Of a stretch of DNA of 64,000 bases, positions 1-8,476 are shown piece by piece; the stretch's first letter is position 1, and the number at the start of each line of letters is the position of its first letter. A program made the translations under genes and the position numbers. The notes beneath the pieces are model-generated. The model was not told the origin of the DNA, made no database searches, and saw only the letters and a program-made list of their open reading frames with translations. The stretch comes from Candidatus Zixiibacteriota bacterium. Lineage in GTDB: Bacteria > Zixibacteria > MSB-5A5 > GN15 > FEB-12. Location of the stretch: NCBI GenBank assembly GCA_040753875.1, contig JBFMDV010000005.1, positions 369,142 to 433,141 of the forward strand, read 5' to 3'.

Positions 1-33
1 GATCACTATCATGTCGTAGGATTTGTCGGTCAC
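1..33 (-). CDS. N-terminus of a possible FAD/NAD(P)-binding protein (partial)
   Basis: Only the first 11 codons are in the window. A GTG at 33-31 is preceded by a purine-rich GGGAG about 8 nt upstream, and the translation M-TDKSYDMIVI is the hydrophobic first beta strand that normally precedes a GxGxxG dinucleotide-binding loop. Such N-termini are common in dihydrolipoyl dehydrogenases and related flavoproteins. The window ends before the glycine loop, so the family is a guess. It follows the HExxH gene on the same strand by 48 nt. Confidence 0.35.
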   Translation of the reverse strand, partial: MTDKSYDMIVI

Positions 34-81
34 CCGATCTCTCCCTCGCGCCGTGCGCTTCCGCGTTTCAGCAACTGCATT

Positions 82-1662
82 CTAAAGAGGCAGCAGCTTG
101 AAGTCACCGGACTTCGGCTTCACGGAGCCCAACAGACTTTTCTTGAACCGAATGCGTAGTGTATGATCGGTGGCGTTGAAATACTGGTCCGATGGAGTGA
201 TTCCCCAGATATATTTGGCCACAAGTTCGTTGGTGCCATAGTCGTACAGGCCGGCTTCGTTGCCGTCGAATCGCACGCCGAATCGGAATCCGTCAAACGC
301 CTGTTCTGTCCCGTACTGCTCGGCGAACAGGTACGACTGCTTGTCCATGAGTCCCTTGTCGCGTCCGAAAAGCATGTTCCCGCGCGGTGGTCCGGCTGAA
401 TCACTGGCAAACTCGAACTGGATCCACTCGCTGTTCTGACGGACTGAGCAGAGGCCGTCCCTGAACACTTCTTTGGTGCGTTCAACTGCGCCGGGAGCAG
501 CCATCGCCCACCGGGCAAGGCCATCAGACAGGTATCGGTCGAACTCAGTCTGGAAGGCCGACCAGTCACCAGCGCCGACCGCCCGGGCCAGCGCCTGATG
601 CACCTGTATGTGGTTTATCGTATCGACATCGGTGACATCACCCGATAACGAACGGTACAATTCCAGGAACTTGACCAGACCGATCCGGTCGACCAGGTAG
701 GTACAGAGCACTCCTGCGACCGGATAGGCGATATCGGCGGTCGAACCGGCCTCAAACCCCTTGGCGGTCAGGATCGAATCGACCTCCACGATCTTCTCCC
801 GGATCATGAAACTCCCCAGATCGACCAGCGCGGAAGGGCGCTTCCCCCACCGACCGCCGAAACGGACGGCCAACCCCTCCCGCAGGAGCGGCAACGTAGA
901 GATCGGCACCTCTTTGAGCCTTAGATTCACCATGAAATGCACGAGTTCATGGAAATGTGGGAAATCGGCCGAAATGATGTCATTGGAAGCGAGATCGAAA
1001 ACGCCCTTGGTGACCTGGCCGGTGATCGCTTTGACGGCATCGTCGCTGTCGCAATAAAAGTACTCGATCTTTTTGGCGGCGATCTCGGCAACGGTCTTCT
1101 TGTCGATTTGTAGAGTATCGGCCAGGCGCTCGACAAACCGGTCGGCCTCCGCAAGCAAGACCGGGTTCAAGAATTTCTGCCGCTCGGGGTGGACGTGGAT
1201 GCGGAAGTATTTCGAGGTTTCAACCGGCCAATCCTTGCCGTAAAAATCCTGCGGATAACAGAGCCAGAAATAGCCGCCGACCTTGTGAGCATAGTAGAAC
1301 CACTGGATCTGCTGGCTGCGAACGACAGTCGAGAACTCCAGCCTCACAAATACAGAATCGAGCATCTGAGCCTGCTTGACCGGGGGCTGGAGATGGCCGC
1401 GCAGGTCGTCGATCTGACGGACGACCGGCGAAGTTGCATCAACGCGAAGAGGAACACCCGTGTAGGCGATCCCGAAACGATTGGCCCGTTCCTGGGCGCT
1501 CTCGGTCCACATGAAACCGGCCGATTCCAGATTACCTGAGGCGACCAGATCGAAATATTCAGCCAGAGTCTGAATACCGTTCACATCGGCGGGTGATGCC
1601 GCCGGAATCTTCGCAGCCAGGAGGGAAAAAGTGAACAGGATTATGGCCCGGTGCAGCCGCAT
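82..1662 (-). CDS. secreted HExxH metallopeptidase-like protein
   Basis: A 526-residue protein with an N-terminal signal peptide (basic MRLHR, then a hydrophobic stretch to about residue 25). Near residue 237 there is a HELVH zinc-binding motif, and about 25 residues later an E in REGLA, the HExxH...E layout of gluzincin peptidases. The C-terminal third has no motif I recognise. The ATG at 1662 is chosen because GAGGAG lies about 7 nt upstream and a signal peptide follows directly; the longer reading frame upstream crosses a promoter and terminator. It has its own promoter at 1708-1736 and so is probably transcribed apart from the PorV gene before it. Substrate and exact peptidase family are unknown. 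Confidence 0.75.
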   Translation of the reverse strand: MRLHRAIILFTFSLLAAKIPAASPADVNGIQTLAEYFDLVASGNLESAGFMWTESAQERANRFGIAYTGVPLRVDATSPVVRQIDDLRGHLQPPVKQAQMLDSVFVRLEFSTVVRSQQIQWFYYAHKVGGYFWLCYPQDFYGKDWPVETSKYFRIHVHPERQKFLNPVLLAEADRFVERLADTLQIDKKTVAEIAAKKIEYFYCDSDDAVKAITGQVTKGVFDLASNDIISADFPHFHELVHFMVNLRLKEVPISTLPLLREGLAVRFGGRWGKRPSALVDLGSFMIREKIVEVDSILTAKGFEAGSTADIAYPVAGVLCTYLVDRIGLVKFLELYRSLSGDVTDVDTINHIQVHQALARAVGAGDWSAFQTEFDRYLSDGLARWAMAAPGAVERTKEVFRDGLCSVRQNSEWIQFEFASDSAGPPRGNMLFGRDKGLMDKQSYLFAEQYGTEQAFDGFRFGVRFDGNEAGLYDYGTNELVAKYIWGITPSDQYFNATDHTLRIRFKKSLLGSVKPKSGDFKLLPL

Positions 1663-1707
1663 ACCGTATCTCCTCGTCACGTCTTGCATACTCAAATGAA
1701 GCTGTCT

Positions 1708-1736
1708 AATATATCCTCTTGTACAACCTCTGTCCA
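1708..1736 (-). promoter_or_regulatory. sigma-70-type promoter for the HExxH gene
   Basis: On the minus strand, TGGACA (1736-1731) is followed after 17 nt by TATATT (1713-1708), close to consensus in both boxes and spacing. It lies directly after the terminator at 1749-1776 and about 46 nt before the ATG at 1662, so it would restart transcription for that gene. Confidence 0.55.
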
Positions 1737-1748
1737 GCAGCGAATATG

Positions 1749-1776
1749 AAAAAAGCCCCGCCAGCGGGGCTTTTTC
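1749..1776 (-). terminator. intrinsic terminator after the PorV-like gene
   Basis: GCCCCG-4 nt-CGGGGC stem flanked by A and T runs. Read on the minus strand the stem is followed by six T residues. It sits 18 nt after the stop of the PorV-like gene at 1794 and ends the 8244-1794 transcription unit. Confidence 0.85.
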
Positions 1777-1793
1777 ATAGGTACCGAAGCTGG

Positions 1794-2792
1794 TCAAAAG
1801 ACGAACCCTACTGAAAAGCGCTGTGCCGTCTGCAGCCTCCCGAAATCCTGCCAAGCATAGTCGATCGTCAGCTTGGTACCCTTCGTGATGTTGGTCTGCA
1901 GCCCCCCTCCGAACGCTATGGTCTGCTCGTCATTGTTGAATTTGTAGCCGGTTCGCAGAAAGAACTGCTGGTTATAACCGAACTCCGCTCCGACCGCCTC
2001 CTGGCGGACGTTGTCGTTGGGGTGCTTCAACTCCCCGGATAAGGTCAGCATAGATTTGGGAGCGAGGTTGAAATCGTAGGCCAGACCGAAGCGGAACATG
2101 AGCGGCAGATCGTACGGGGTCGATTTGAGTTTGGCGCCGATCGCACTGTTGGCTCCCTGCCCTTGCTGCGGGTCAAACGTAACATCCAGATCCGGTCCCT
2201 CGAAACGCATATCGCGACCCAGGTTGGTCATGCTCATGCCCATGCGAAGGGAACGGAAACCGGTGTACAGCATGGTCCCGAAATCAAAACCGAGACCTTC
2301 CGATCTCTCCTGGTGGATCCGCTCGCCTATATACTTGATGCTGGCGCCGAAAGCGAACTTGGCCGTCATCTGGCGGGCAAAAGATACCCCGATGGCATAG
2401 GAAGATGCCGAGTATTGGTTGCCGGTACCATCCTGTTGGTCAAATGTGGTGATCTCCTGCTTGTCCATCGACAGGATCGACGCGGCTACGCCGAACACGC
2501 CGATATCCTGAAAGTTCTTGGCATAGGCGACGTAGTTCAGGTCGATGTCCAGAACCCAGTTCACGTTGGTGAACCCGATGGCCGAATTGTTGATCTCCAC
2601 CAGTCCGGCCGGATTCCAGTACATGGAGTAAACATCGTTGGCGATGGCGACCGATGCTTCTCCCATTCCCTGGTAGCGCGAGCCGACCCCGATCTTGAGG
2701 AACTGGGCGCCGGCCGAGCCGACCTTGGAGAAATCCGCGGAGACGCCGCCGGCCAGCGCACAAACGAACGCGATCTGTATGAGCCGTTTCAT
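1794..2792 (-). CDS. PorV/PorQ-like outer membrane protein (module A)
   Basis: A 332-residue predicted outer-membrane beta barrel with a signal peptide (MKRLIQ... cleaved near ADFSKVG). The N-terminal region has the family pattern: GAQFLKIG, then GMGEASVAIANDVYSMYWNPAGL, recalled here as the GARxxGMGxA...YxNPAGL signature of PorV/PorQ proteins. The C-terminus ends in alternating hydrophobic residues and a terminal F, as expected for a BAM substrate. In type IX secretion PorV shuttles cargo to the attachment complex, but in distant FCB lineages the role is not established. A strong GGAGG precedes the start. It follows the 906-residue surface protein by 13 nt and is the last gene of this unit. 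Confidence 0.85.
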   Translation of the reverse strand: MKRLIQIAFVCALAGGVSADFSKVGSAGAQFLKIGVGSRYQGMGEASVAIANDVYSMYWNPAGLVEINNSAIGFTNVNWVLDIDLNYVAYAKNFQDIGVFGVAASILSMDKQEITTFDQQDGTGNQYSASSYAIGVSFARQMTAKFAFGASIKYIGERIHQERSEGLGFDFGTMLYTGFRSLRMGMSMTNLGRDMRFEGPDLDVTFDPQQGQGANSAIGAKLKSTPYDLPLMFRFGLAYDFNLAPKSMLTLSGELKHPNDNVRQEAVGAEFGYNQQFFLRTGYKFNNDEQTIAFGGGLQTNITKGTKLTIDYAWQDFGRLQTAQRFSVGFVF

Positions 2793-2805
2793 TTCTCCGC
2801 CTCCT

Positions 2806-5526
2806 TCACTTTATGACCGAGAATCGGCCGATATGTTCGCCATACGGCGAATCGACGTGGTAGATATAGATGCCGGACGACACCTGCTGACTGTTGCTCG
2901 ACAGCAGATCCCATCGAGCCGCGCCGGTACCATCGTTATGTTCTATCGTCTGCACCAGGTCACCCCCCAGCGTATAAATGCGGATCGTGCAGCGGTCGGG
3001 CACTTTCTGGAACTCCAGGACGGACTGCCCCTCGCTCGTCTCCACCATCGAGGAATACTGCACGAAGTACGGGTCCGGCACCACGCGAATCTTCTTGAGG
3101 TCATTCGCTGCGGCGGCCGCATTGATACCGTCAACTTTGAAGGCAAAGTGGTCATCCGGACCGTTCAAGTGGGCGCCGTCGATGCGGAGTACCTCGCCTA
3201 TCTGCGGATTGTATATGAACGTGTCCAGCTTGAAGATCCAGCTGAAATAGTACGGGAAGGCACTATCGAACAGGTTGACCGCCGGATTGTACGGGTAGTT
3301 CACGATCATGACGGTGTTGTAGTGGTCCCAGATACCGTCAAGCGTGCCGTCATACACCGCCAGCGAAATGCGCTGGTTGGTGGTCGTGTTCCATACTTCA
3401 AACGGGAACGTATAGAGCACATAGCCCGGGTCGGCCGCGTTCGGCGCCAGAGTCGAATCCCCGGTGTACCGCAGTTCGTATGTCGAGCGATAACTGGCAT
3501 CGCCGAAAAATTCGCCCGTAAATATCTCGGCTGAGTTGCCAAAGAACGTCATGATGCCCAGTGTCGTATCGACACCGGCAAACGACGTCTGCTCCCATCC
3601 GCTTGGTGTCCGGTCGGCGTTGTTCACCACCAACTGGATCCCCTCGGCAACATCGAACAGACCGGGGTCGAGATTCTCCTTGTCCTGTCGGGCAAGGACC
3701 GTATCACCGGTGGTCGTGTTGATCAGATACCAGTAGGTACGCTCGGGGGTGTCCTCGAATGAAACCTCATACTCGGCACCCTGTAGCGCGTTCCGGTCGA
3801 ATACGATCGGCATCACCGTTCCTTCGGAAGGAACGTCGAGACCTGTGTACGTGTGTTCCACTGTGCCGGCGGCATCGTAAAATCCCGCCGGATTATTGTG
3901 GGGCGTTATCGCCGTGACGTTCCTGGCGGATCCGGCCACTCCGAAACCTGACTGCAGCGGGTCGACACCGGTAACGGTGTCCCCCATGTCAAAGGCCGAC
4001 AGGCAGTACCAGTATTCGACGCCGTTTGAGAGCCCGGTGTCAATGAAGCTGTGTGGAATTGGCTCACCGGGTGTCGAAACCGTGTAAAGAGCCAGCGGAG
4101 TATAGTCCACGGTCAGGCAGCTGTTGCCGGTCTGGTAGTTCACTTTCCCCCAGGTCTTGCCATGGTTGTCGCTTCTGTACAGCTTATAGCCCACAAAATC
4201 CTGCTGTCCGGTCAATGGATCCAGACCAACCTCGGCAGTGTCGTTCCAGTGCAGGTACACTTTGCGGTCAGCGGGGCGAGCCGAGAGGGTCGGCGTGACC
4301 GGCGGCTCCGGACCGACAAAGTAGTTGTCATACAGTTCCTGGGCGAGAGCGGCGTTGGCCCGGAACTCCGTCTCATCGGCTCCGGCCACGAGCGCATACA
4401 CTACTCGGACCGTGCTTCCTGCCGTCAGGTTGATACCGCGCGTGCACTGTATGTAGTACTGGTCGGTCGGCGGCAATGAGGTATCCCAATTGGTGCTGTT
4501 GATCAGCGCGAAGCGACCGGCATCATCGATATTGGACACGGCGTCCCAGTCGCCGGTCCGGAATGAGGTCATGCCGATTCCCTGTGGTGTTTCGAGATAC
4601 TTTGTGCCCATAATACCTGTGGTCACCGTTGGTCCCCACCCCGGGTCAAAGCCGTCGGCGTCGTATGTCCAGGCCAGATTCTCCGAGGAGTCAAACGCCA
4701 CCAGGTCCCCCAGACGACCGTTCTCACCCGTACCGTCCGGCCCGCCGACATCGTAATCGCAATAAATGCCGAAGGCGAAGTTGGGATAGTCGACTGCGGA
4801 AGTGTTCTTTATCTCAAGGATCACAAAGATGAAATCTTCATTGTAGCAGTAGTTCCACTGGAGCATGGTATGGGTCAGCTCAAGCCCCATGAGCGGTGAA
4901 CCCGACGCGGCATCGTTGAATCTGAAGTGGGACTCCTGAAGCGAGATCGGACCGCCGGAGAAAAACGTCGAGTCCAGCGGATTGTAGTTTCTGGTGTAGA
5001 CCCAGCCCGTCGAGTCCAGACTATATTCGCGCCAACCGTTCGCTGCGTTGCCGTTACCGAGACCGACAGTGTCGGTCGGGTCGTAGTCAAAATACCGGGC
5101 CGTATCCGTCGACAGAAGAATCTTGTACTCGTTCTGCCCTGAGACCAGCGACGGCACACCCTGGAAATCGTCCTCGGTATTGGCCACCATCGTATCGTTG
5201 GCCGTGCCGATGTCCCCCATCCAGTACTTGATCTCCGCCAGATAATCGTGGCCCGAGTTGCGTGGCCATTCGCCCGACGGGAGATTGTAGTAACTGTAGC
5301 CACCGACGTAACCGTAGTTGTCGACGGTCGTGACGATGTTCCCCATGTCGTGCGTGATCTGATCGACGGTAATCGGGGCCGGGATTCTGACCCCGCCATT
5401 CCCCTCTTCGCCGTCGAGATTGGGCCGAGTCACCGGCGGCCGTGCGCCCCAGAGTGGCGATGCCGCCAAGGTGGCTAGGATGAGGGCAGCACCTACGCTT
5501 ACACTAATGTATTTGCTCATCTTCAT
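2806..5526 (-). CDS. large secreted FN3-type surface protein with C-terminal sorting-like domain
   Basis: A 906-residue protein with signal peptide (MKMSKYISVSVGAALIL...). The first 400 residues are rich in Asp, Asn, Tyr and Thr with beta-strand character. Around residues 405-540 there is a fibronectin type III-like domain (KVYLHWNDTAE...GYKLYRS...WYCLSAFD). The last 90 residues form a FlgD-like/type IX sorting-like domain ending SSGIYIYHVDS...GRFSVIK. The ATG at 5526 is chosen over an in-frame GTG at 5535 because GGAG lies 8 nt upstream. It sits between a TonB receptor (15 nt upstream) and a PorV-like gene (13 nt downstream), so it is a likely surface partner of that receptor. Its ligand is unknown. 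Confidence 0.75.
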   Translation of the reverse strand: MKMSKYISVSVGAALILATLAASPLWGARPPVTRPNLDGEEGNGGVRIPAPITVDQITHDMGNIVTTVDNYGYVGGYSYYNLPSGEWPRNSGHDYLAEIKYWMGDIGTANDTMVANTEDDFQGVPSLVSGQNEYKILLSTDTARYFDYDPTDTVGLGNGNAANGWREYSLDSTGWVYTRNYNPLDSTFFSGGPISLQESHFRFNDAASGSPLMGLELTHTMLQWNYCYNEDFIFVILEIKNTSAVDYPNFAFGIYCDYDVGGPDGTGENGRLGDLVAFDSSENLAWTYDADGFDPGWGPTVTTGIMGTKYLETPQGIGMTSFRTGDWDAVSNIDDAGRFALINSTNWDTSLPPTDQYYIQCTRGINLTAGSTVRVVYALVAGADETEFRANAALAQELYDNYFVGPEPPVTPTLSARPADRKVYLHWNDTAEVGLDPLTGQQDFVGYKLYRSDNHGKTWGKVNYQTGNSCLTVDYTPLALYTVSTPGEPIPHSFIDTGLSNGVEYWYCLSAFDMGDTVTGVDPLQSGFGVAGSARNVTAITPHNNPAGFYDAAGTVEHTYTGLDVPSEGTVMPIVFDRNALQGAEYEVSFEDTPERTYWYLINTTTGDTVLARQDKENLDPGLFDVAEGIQLVVNNADRTPSGWEQTSFAGVDTTLGIMTFFGNSAEIFTGEFFGDASYRSTYELRYTGDSTLAPNAADPGYVLYTFPFEVWNTTTNQRISLAVYDGTLDGIWDHYNTVMIVNYPYNPAVNLFDSAFPYYFSWIFKLDTFIYNPQIGEVLRIDGAHLNGPDDHFAFKVDGINAAAAANDLKKIRVVPDPYFVQYSSMVETSEGQSVLEFQKVPDRCTIRIYTLGGDLVQTIEHNDGTGAARWDLLSSNSQQVSSGIYIYHVDSPYGEHIGRFSVIK

Positions 5527-5541
5527 CGTGCACACTCCGGA

Positions 5542-8244
5542 TCAAAAGCTCAGCTCAAACCCGGTCCGGATCGTCCGAGGCGCAGAGTAATTCTGCGGAT
5601 CGTGGTCGTACAGGCGATCCAGGCGGTTGAGCTCGTTTTCGTTCAGGGCCAAACCGGAGCCGACTCGCTGGCGGTCGTCATCCGGCAGTCCGGTGCGGGT
5701 ATAGACATTCAGCACGTTCTTCTTGTTGAACAGGTTGTCCACTTCCACGAAGAAGGTGAGAAGGTTTCTGCTTGGGCCGAATCTGAAATCCTTGTTGAAA
5801 CGCATATCGACCGAATAGTTCGCGGGAAGCCGTCCTTCGTTCCGTTCGCCTCGGCGGTTCCCCAGCGAGTCGGTCTTGGTGTACGGCAAGCCGGAGCCGA
5901 GGTAACCGACCATATTGATACCCCACGAAGAGGGCATCGAGACGCCGAACAGCGAGCCATGCCAGTCGGCGCCGACCCGATAGTCAAACATGGCGGTCAG
6001 CGTATGCCGTTGGTCGAAGTCGAGCGCGTATTCCTTCACTGGAGGCAGCGTATCGGTCTGGGATGTCAGGAAGGTGTAATAGGGCTCCAGAGCATAGGAG
6101 CCGTTGCCGGTGGCCCGCATATAGGTATACGCCACCGAAGCGCTGAAATTGCCGCCCAGCGCCAGCTTGTCGACCGCAACATCGAACCCCTTTACAGACC
6201 CATAATCACCGTTGTCATAATTGGTGACGGCATTGCCAAGGAACTTCACCGACGACCTGGTGGTCACCAGATCGGAAATGTCTTTGGCATACGCGGTGAC
6301 GTCGAGGCGCAGGTTCTGGGATATCAGGTGATCGACACCAATTTCATATGAGCTGGTCTGTTCCGGATTCAGGTCAGGATTTCCCAGGAGTGGCAGCCCG
6401 GTAGTGACATCTCCCTGGAGGTTCGTGTACATATAAGGGTAGCGGGGCTCCTGGTAATAGATGCCGTAATTGAAATGCATGACCGACTTCTCGCTGATCG
6501 GGAACGATACGCCCAACCGCGGCGACCAGCGCGACTTGGTGCTGGCTTTCTGGTAGCGAGCGATCGTGTCGGTCGGCGTCACATTATAGGACACATCAGC
6601 GTTCCGGTAATCGAAGCGCACACCTACGTTGATGACAAAGTCGGCGTACTCCATTTTGTCCTGGGCGAAGAACGACGCATAGACGGGTCGGCTGGAGTAC
6701 AGCTCGCCGTATGGCCGGTCATTATAGAACTGTTTCTTATCCCAGTCGACCGAGTAACTACGATAGTCGAAACCGGTCTTCAGCTGGTTGGTGTTCGTCA
6801 CCTGCTTGAGCAGGCTGGCCGCCACGGCGTTGTAGGCGGTCTTTCGGAAGGCGTAGGTGGGATTGTAGTCATCCCCCTGCGTGAACCCGACGGCCTCGTA
6901 CGGGTTCGTGTAGTCCCGGTCGTTCAGGTAGTTGTTATCATCTATCTTCAGCGAATCGGGGTCATCGGAATAGCCGGGCCAGTCTCTCCAGTACAGGTCC
7001 AGAAAACCTTCCGGCGCCTGCCGGTAACGAGTCCAGAATCGGTTGAACGAGGCGCTGAGAACCGTCCGTTCATTGAAGGTGAAGTTGGACGACAAGCCGC
7101 CGAGGTAAGCATGTTGCTTGAACTCGGGCAGGCCGTCCAGATTGAAATCATAGGAACGACCGTTCACGTCGCGATGCGTGTACAGTTCACCGCGAGAATC
7201 AAAGTACGAGAAATTACCCACCATCTTGATTCTATCGGTAGGCTGAACGGCGATTTTACTGGTTCCCGTGTACGAGCGATTCTGATTGTGCGGCAGGTAC
7301 CCATTGTCGAACAGGTATTCGCCGGCGGTAAAAAAGGTGAACCGCTCGGCATTGGCGCCGGGAATCGGGCCGGAAAGATTGAAGCTGACCGCCCGGTTGC
7401 CGGTGCGGTGCAGATTCCCCCAGTCACCGGTGTTGACGTCATACGGCTGCGTGGCGCCTTCGTAGAAGCGGACTCGCGCGTGATACTGAGCTCCTCCCTC
7501 CGGCGTCACGGCATTTACGACGCCCGACAACGCTTCACCGTACTCGGCGGTGAACCCACCGGACGTCAGCGACAGCTCTTCTAAGGCGCTTGGGATGATC
7601 CGAATACCGGCGGTCGAGACAAACGGATCCTGGACGGAGAAACCATCATAATAATAGGAGACCTGGCCGGACCGTCCGCCGCGCACGTGCATCTCGTTCT
7701 TCTGATCGAAGACCACGCCGGGGTAGCCCCTCAGTACGGTCTGCACAGTGGTGATGTTCGGCAGGTTCTTCAGCCGGTCAGCCGTGTAGATCACCTTCGA
7801 CGCCGTCAGGTCTTTCTGGACAGGCGGCGTGGAGGCATACACGACCATGTTCTGCTTGAGCTCGATGGCCATTTCCTGGAGCTCAAAATCCAACGGGGTG
7901 GTCAGGTCGATCAGGACGCGTACGTCCTTTTTCATCAGCGACTGAAAACCGACGGAAGTCACCGCTATATCGTACTTTCCGCTCGGCACGCTGATAATAA
8001 AGTACTCGCCATCCTCATCAGTGAGAGTCGCCAGGTCGGTTCCTACGACCCTGACGGTGGCTCCGACGATCGGCTGGCCGGCCTGATTGTCGGTCACCGC
8101 CCCAGAAATCTTCCCCGTCACACCGGCAAAGGCGGATGTCGCCAGGCACAACAGTAGAAGGAGGGCGGCATGGAATGTTCGCAGTCGTTTACCCACGGCA
8201 GTCCCTCCGAGGCAAATATTGATTCTCAATGTTTTCATCGTCAT
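5542..8244 (-). CDS. TonB-dependent receptor with carboxypeptidase-like regulatory domain (module A)
   Basis: A 900-residue outer-membrane receptor. After a signal peptide (about residues 20-40) comes a carboxypeptidase-regulatory-like domain (about 42-125: GKISGAVTDNQAGQPIVGATVRV...). A plug domain follows (about 140-250) with the VRGGRSGQVSYYYDGFSVQDP segment, and then a beta barrel ending in aromatic FELSF. It probably imports or signals a large substrate using TonB energy. It is the first gene of the unit with the FN3 surface protein and PorV-like protein, and is divergent from the signalling operon at 8477. The start has no clear Shine-Dalgarno; ATG codons at 8244 and 8238 are both possible. 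Confidence 0.88.
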   Translation of the reverse strand: MTMKTLRINICLGGTAVGKRLRTFHAALLLLLCLATSAFAGVTGKISGAVTDNQAGQPIVGATVRVVGTDLATLTDEDGEYFIISVPSGKYDIAVTSVGFQSLMKKDVRVLIDLTTPLDFELQEMAIELKQNMVVYASTPPVQKDLTASKVIYTADRLKNLPNITTVQTVLRGYPGVVFDQKNEMHVRGGRSGQVSYYYDGFSVQDPFVSTAGIRIIPSALEELSLTSGGFTAEYGEALSGVVNAVTPEGGAQYHARVRFYEGATQPYDVNTGDWGNLHRTGNRAVSFNLSGPIPGANAERFTFFTAGEYLFDNGYLPHNQNRSYTGTSKIAVQPTDRIKMVGNFSYFDSRGELYTHRDVNGRSYDFNLDGLPEFKQHAYLGGLSSNFTFNERTVLSASFNRFWTRYRQAPEGFLDLYWRDWPGYSDDPDSLKIDDNNYLNDRDYTNPYEAVGFTQGDDYNPTYAFRKTAYNAVAASLLKQVTNTNQLKTGFDYRSYSVDWDKKQFYNDRPYGELYSSRPVYASFFAQDKMEYADFVINVGVRFDYRNADVSYNVTPTDTIARYQKASTKSRWSPRLGVSFPISEKSVMHFNYGIYYQEPRYPYMYTNLQGDVTTGLPLLGNPDLNPEQTSSYEIGVDHLISQNLRLDVTAYAKDISDLVTTRSSVKFLGNAVTNYDNGDYGSVKGFDVAVDKLALGGNFSASVAYTYMRATGNGSYALEPYYTFLTSQTDTLPPVKEYALDFDQRHTLTAMFDYRVGADWHGSLFGVSMPSSWGINMVGYLGSGLPYTKTDSLGNRRGERNEGRLPANYSVDMRFNKDFRFGPSRNLLTFFVEVDNLFNKKNVLNVYTRTGLPDDDRQRVGSGLALNENELNRLDRLYDHDPQNYSAPRTIRTGFELSF

Positions 8245-8476
8245 TGCAAAATTGCGTTGGCCGTGATGGCCTGATCTTATTGGCAGTATCGACAGGGGCC
8301 GTGAAAAGATTAGGGGCCAAAATATCTTCTATGAGGAAAGATGGGTTGGAAAATCAAGTTTCCGGAACGATTCCCGATATTAGCTCAAAAAGCCGTCTAT
8401 AGGCCTGACTGCAGTCCGGGGGGTCGGACAAGCCGTTGGGCTGCATATTCGTCGGGAAAGGCAAAACAACCGCCTC
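8245..8476. other. divergent intergenic region between TonB receptor and signalling operon
   Basis: This 232-nt gap must hold the promoters of both the minus-strand receptor unit and the plus-strand signalling operon. I see AT-rich patches and a short inverted repeat GGAAA...TTTCC near 8348-8363, but no convincing -35/-10 pair on either strand. Neither flanking gene has a clear Shine-Dalgarno sequence. Confidence 0.5.

Noticed and set aside
4053-4479. Plus-strand frames over the large surface-protein gene, and similar long frames elsewhere opposite real genes
   Set aside because: They lie entirely on the opposite strand of genes with clear family motifs, are low-complexity with many Arg/Val/Gly residues, and lack ribosome sites. 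They are GC-bias shadows.
8205-8240. A Fur-box-like sequence at the start of the module A TonB receptor gene
   Set aside because: It matches about 10 of 14 consensus positions but lies inside the first codons of the gene, and half of it is weak. Not supported enough to call iron control of this receptor.
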